Part shown: positions 41,959 through 45,611 of the stretch, in pieces | Layout of the letters: every line of letters starts with the position of its first letter | How positions within the stretch are numbered: position 1 is the stretch's first letter | From: Acidobacteriota bacterium | Lineage (GTDB): Bacteria; Acidobacteriota; Vicinamibacteria; Vicinamibacterales; 2-12-FULL-66-21 | Assembly: GCA_013813355.1 (NCBI GenBank) | Contig: JACCRT010000035.1 | Location: 1 to 45,611 of the forward strand | Reading direction: 5' to 3' | DNA length: 45,611 bases | The notes under the pieces: generated by a model | What the model was told of the DNA's origin: nothing | The model's input: the letters and a program-made list of their open reading frames with translations, nothing else | Database searches by the model: none | Translations under genes and position numbers: made by a program

Positions 41959-43208
41959 CGTCGACCGGCGCGCTGTTCCTCGGGCTCACGGCCGTCGTGG
42001 CGGCGCTCTGCGGCGTGCTCGCTTTCGCCATCGTGAAGATCATGAGCGCCGCCCGCGCGGCGAAAAATGCCAACCCGCTCGGCGCGGAAACGGCGTTCAT
42101 GGCCTCCGCCATGGAAGACGCCCTCCAGAGGCTGCGGGAGCAGGAGCGTGCGATGAAAGCACGCGCCGAGGCATCCGAACGCCTGAGCAGCGAGATCGTC
42201 GCCAGCATGACTTCCGGCCTGCTCGTCGTGAACGAGGAGGGCGGCCTGCGTACGCTCAACCCGGCGGCCCGCCGCATGCTGGGCCTGCCCGATGAAGAGG
42301 CAGGGGGCCGCCTCACCGACGTGCTGCGGCGCGCGGCGCCGCTCTCGACGGTGGTGGAAGAGTGTCTCGCCAACGGCAAGCCTATCGTGCGACGCTCGGT
42401 GCAACTCGAGCGGATCGGCGGCGGCATCTCACACCTTGGTGTCACGGTTTCGCCGATTCGGGACGAGGGGGGCCTTCTGCACGGCGCCATCTGCCTGTTC
42501 ACGGACCTGAGCGACGTGGTGGAGCTGGAGGAGCAACTCCGGCTGAAGGATACGCTCGCGCGGCTCGGCGAGCTGACCGCCGGCATCGCGCACGAGTTCC
42601 GCAACGGGCTCGCGACCATCCACGGCTACAGCCGGTTGCTGGACCTTGAACGGTTGCCAACCGACTTTCAGCCCTACGTCCAGGGTATTCGGCAGGAAAC
42701 CGAGGCGCTCGGCCAGGTGGTCACCAACTTCCTGAACTTCGCCAAACCGACGGAGCTGACGCTCAGCCCGGTTGACATGAGCGGGATTGCGGAGCGCGCC
42801 GCCGACGAGATACGCGGTGACGTCCGCGCCCGCGGCGGCGACGTGCGTGTGACAGGTGGATTCGGGGCCGTCGAAGGGGATGAGATCCTCCTGCGCCAGG
42901 CGTTCAGCAACCTGTGCCGGAACGCGCTCGAAGCGTGCACCGACGCCGCCGTGCCGCCGTCTATCGCCATCGACGGCTCTCCAGACCGCGAGCAGAACCT
43001 CCTTCGGATTACGGTCACCGACAACGGGCGCGGCATCGAACCCGGCCTCGAGCAGCGCATCTTTCAGCCGTTCTTTACCACCAAGGCGCAGGGGACGGGG
43101 CTTGGTCTCGCGCTCGTCCAGAAGATCATCGTGACGCACAACGGTCGCGTGACGGCCGGCTCCGGACCGGTCGGTGGTCGCATCACCGTGACACTGCCGC
43201 TTATCTGA
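41955..43208 (+). CDS. Sensor histidine kinase, PilS2-like
   Basis: PAS then ELTAGIAHEFRNGLATIHGYSRLL and HATPase. Confidence 0.9.
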   Translation: MTSTGALFLGLTAVVAALCGVLAFAIVKIMSAARAAKNANPLGAETAFMASAMEDALQRLREQERAMKARAEASERLSSEIVASMTSGLLVVNEEGGLRTLNPAARRMLGLPDEEAGGRLTDVLRRAAPLSTVVEECLANGKPIVRRSVQLERIGGGISHLGVTVSPIRDEGGLLHGAICLFTDLSDVVELEEQLRLKDTLARLGELTAGIAHEFRNGLATIHGYSRLLDLERLPTDFQPYVQGIRQETEALGQVVTNFLNFAKPTELTLSPVDMSGIAERAADEIRGDVRARGGDVRVTGGFGAVEGDEILLRQAFSNLCRNALEACTDAAVPPSIAIDGSPDREQNLLRITVTDNGRGIEPGLEQRIFQPFFTTKAQGTGLGLALVQKIIVTHNGRVTAGSGPVGGRITVTLPLI

Positions 43209-43382
43209 GACTTCGCCATCACCCGCGCGCATGCCATGCGCGCCTGCCGGCCGCCCTGGGGTCTCGCCACCTCGCAATTTCTGCAAACCTGTCGCCCCGG
43301 CGCGTGGCACTCCCTGCAGCACCCGGTTTGTCGCGCGATCGGTCATAGCCTGAAACTGGCGCGATCTCGCGCAGACGGCCGC

Positions 43383-43398
43383 TGGAGCTTTGCTTGCA
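43383..43398 (+). promoter_or_regulatory. Candidate sigma-54 promoter upstream of the minor pilin genes
   Basis: TGGAGC-TTTGC-TTGCA, correct GG/GC spacing, weaker -24. Confidence 0.5.
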
Positions 43399-43422
43399 CC
43401 GACTGGTTGCCAGGGAGGCGAC

Positions 43423-43959
43423 ATGCGACAGGAACATATCCACCCGGGCGAGCGCGGTTTCAGCCTGGTCGAAGTAGTGATTTCCGCCGGGCTGCTCGCG
43501 ACGGTCGCGGCCGGTGCGTCCTACCTGGTGACGCGTGCCGTCGAAGAGGGCGAAGGCACGCGCATACGGACTGTGGCATCCGTGGCGGCGCTCCAGAAGA
43601 TGGAACAGATTCGGGCGCTTGCCTGGCACGACGAGGTGGATTCGGAAACCGACCTCGCGGGCGAAGACGCGGCCACCGGCGGGCCCGGGCTCTTGCCGTC
43701 GCCCGCGGGCACCCTCGACGCAAGCGTGCCGCCGTACGTCGACTACCTGTCGCGCGAGGGCCTCTGGATGGATTCATCGGAGGCGGCCGAGGCCATGTTC
43801 GCGCGACGCTGGGCCGTGCAGGCGCACGACGGCGTCGCGGAGACGCTCGTGCTGCGGGTGGTGGTGACGCGCGCGCGTGGGCCGATGAGCCGCACGAGCA
43901 CCCACGCCGGTCTTCAGGACGTGCAGCTCGTATCCCTGAAAGCGAGGCGCCAGCCGTGA
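43423..43959 (+). CDS. Minor pilin / prepilin-type protein, PilV-like
   Basis: GERGFSLVEVVISAGLLATVAAGASYLVTRA. Confidence 0.82.
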   Translation: MRQEHIHPGERGFSLVEVVISAGLLATVAAGASYLVTRAVEEGEGTRIRTVASVAALQKMEQIRALAWHDEVDSETDLAGEDAATGGPGLLPSPAGTLDASVPPYVDYLSREGLWMDSSEAAEAMFARRWAVQAHDGVAETLVLRVVVTRARGPMSRTSTHAGLQDVQLVSLKARRQP

Positions 43960-44894
43960 GTGCGGGCGAGCGAGGCGTCACGCTGATCGAAGTGCTGGTG
44001 GCCGCCGCCATCCTGCTCGCGGTGACCGCAGCGCTCTTGCAGTTCGCCATGCTCACCCGGCGCCTCGTGCAGGTGCAGGGTGATCTGTCCGACCTGAACC
44101 AGCGAGCGCGTGTTGCCGGTGCGCTCCTGTATCGGGACCTCGTGATGGCCGGCGCCGGGCCCTGGCACGGGGCGGATCGCGGCACCCTGACGGGGATCCT
44201 CCCGGGGGTCCGTCCCTTCCGCGCGGGCGCCAAGCAGCCGGACCCTGAGCTGGCGTTCGCCGACGATCGCCTTTCGGTTCTCTACGTGTCCGACACGCGC
44301 TCGCAAACGGTGCTGGTGTCCGACATGGCGGCGCCCGGCGCTCCCCTCGTCATCAACGCCGCTGCGCCGGGGTGCCCGGGAGGCGGCGCCTGTGGGTTCA
44401 GCGCGGGCGATCGTGCACTCATCGTCAAGTCAACCCCTGGAGCCTTCGATGTCTTCACCGTAAGCACGGCCGACTTCAACGTCCTGGCACCGGCCGCACC
44501 GCTGTCGGACGCATACCCCGAGGGGAGCGTCGTCGCGGCCGTGACCGAACGTGTGTACTACCTGGATCGTTCGCAACGCCGGCTGATGGTCTACGACGGC
44601 GCCCAGACTGACGCGGTCGTGTTCGACAACGTCCGGGATCTTCGCTTCACGTACTTCGGCACTGCCGAGGGGTCGGCAGTGCAGTGGGAGACGTTGAGCC
44701 AGGGCGTGCTGACGGATGGCCCGCTGCTGGGGACTGTTCCGAACCGCTTCGATGCCGACCTGCTGCGCGTACGTCGCGTCCGGGTCTTCATCGAGCTCGA
44801 TGCACCGGACGGGTGGGTGAACTGGGGCGGATGGCGAGGCACCCGGCAGGTGTCGTTCGATGTGACACCGCGCAACCTGGGCATCACACGATGA
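43956..44894 (+). CDS. Minor pilin, PilW-like (GTG start)
   Basis: GERGVTLIEVLVAAAILLAVTAALLQFAMLTRRLVQ. Confidence 0.82.
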   Translation: MSAGERGVTLIEVLVAAAILLAVTAALLQFAMLTRRLVQVQGDLSDLNQRARVAGALLYRDLVMAGAGPWHGADRGTLTGILPGVRPFRAGAKQPDPELAFADDRLSVLYVSDTRSQTVLVSDMAAPGAPLVINAAAPGCPGGGACGFSAGDRALIVKSTPGAFDVFTVSTADFNVLAPAAPLSDAYPEGSVVAAVTERVYYLDRSQRRLMVYDGAQTDAVVFDNVRDLRFTYFGTAEGSAVQWETLSQGVLTDGPLLGTVPNRFDADLLRVRRVRVFIELDAPDGWVNWGGWRGTRQVSFDVTPRNLGITR

Positions 44895-45520
44895 CGGCGT
44901 CGCCCCGATCGGCCGGGCAGCGTGGGGCCGCGCTGGTGATCACGCTGATGGTCACGGCCATCGTGACCGCGCTCGGAGGTGCGCTGCTGCTCGTGACGAT
45001 GGTCGAGAGCGCCGTCGAAGCGAACCACCAGCAGACCCATGCCGTGCGACAGGCGGCGGAAGCCGGGCTCGCCTGCGGCATTGCCGGGCTGGCCGTCACC
45101 GAAGACTGGAGCAGCGCGCTGCAGGGCCTCCCCGTGCCGGGCCCGCCGTGCCTCGAGCCCGCCGCCTTCCCGCCGTCGTTCCCTGGGGGCGGCGACATCG
45201 AACCCGCGGCCCTGACAGCCGCGCTCCAGGCGATGACCAGCGCGCGCTATGGCACGGTGCCGGACACGCCTCGCTGGGAGCTCTGGATCGCCGGAGCGGC
45301 GCCGGGCGCTGCCGCGAGTGGCCCGGTGGTGCTGGTCTGGATTGCAGACGATGAGGGGGAGGACGATGGCGACCCGGCGGTGGACGCGAACGGCGTCCTG
45401 TGGGTACGAGCTGAAGCATTCGGACGCGGGTCCGCGCGCACCGCCGTAGAAGCCCTGGTGCGGCGAAACCCTCCCGAGGAGGGGGCGACCGCCGTGATCG
45501 GTTGGCGCCTCACGCGGTAA
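44891..45520 (+). CDS. PilX-like prepilin-type protein
   Basis: GQRGAALVITLMVTAIVTALGGALLLVTMVESAVEANHQQTHAVRQAAEAGL. Confidence 0.78.
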   Translation: MTASPRSAGQRGAALVITLMVTAIVTALGGALLLVTMVESAVEANHQQTHAVRQAAEAGLACGIAGLAVTEDWSSALQGLPVPGPPCLEPAAFPPSFPGGGDIEPAALTAALQAMTSARYGTVPDTPRWELWIAGAAPGAAASGPVVLVWIADDEGEDDGDPAVDANGVLWVRAEAFGRGSARTAVEALVRRNPPEEGATAVIGWRLTR

Positions 45521-45545
45521 GCGGGCCTGTTACACTTGCGGATCC

Positions 45546-45611
45546 GTGACTTCCGCCCAGATTCTCATCGTTGAAGACAAGGAATCGCTTCGGACCATGC
45601 TCCGGCATGCG
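45546..45611 (+). CDS. Response regulator receiver, truncated by window end (PilR2-like candidate)
   Basis: VTSAQILIVEDKESLRTMLRHA. Confidence 0.7.
   Translation, partial: MTSAQILIVEDKESLRTMLRHA

Noticed and set aside
43303-43320. TGGCACTCCCTGCAG as sigma-54 promoter
   Set aside because: Spacing between GG and GC is one base short; the element at 43383 fits better

Overview
High-GC bacterial window, probably Acidobacteriota/Vicinamibacteria-like (inferred from style only). Contents in order: fusA; a nearly complete S10-spc-alpha ribosomal superoperon (rpsJ to rplQ, including secY, adk, map, infA, rpmJ and rpoA); a convergent block on the minus strand (EF-G paralogue, two MacB/FtsX-type permeases, an HlyD-type adaptor, a Yip1-family membrane protein); an outer-membrane PorV/TraF-like protein; and a myxobacterial-style type IV pilus cluster (pilB-T-C-S-R, pilA and a second pilin, VKOR-DsbA fusion, ABC transporter pair, pilD, second histidine kinase, minor pilins, truncated response regulator). 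Main hunt results: (1) many intergenic gaps, especially inside the ribosomal operon, are filled with degenerate 7-bp-period arrays of several sequence families (AACTCAG, GGCAGCA/TACTGCC, GCTGATA/CAGCCAT, GGCTGAA, CCGACTG). They often form inverted arms and run in unbroken 7-nt register from near a stop codon to near the next start. One array pair flanks an S23/four-helix-bundle gene, and a shared cap (GCTACAAGGATCA) links that cassette to arrays upstream of rpsS, rpmJ and rpsD. (2) infA, absent from the supplied ORF track, has no ATG/GTG/TTG upstream of its conserved core and appears to start at CTG behind a good Shine-Dalgarno. (3) A textbook sigma-54 promoter lies upstream of pilA, a weaker candidate lies upstream of the minor pilins, and an attenuator-like terminator separates the two tandem pilins. 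All calls come from reading the sequence; no searches were run.
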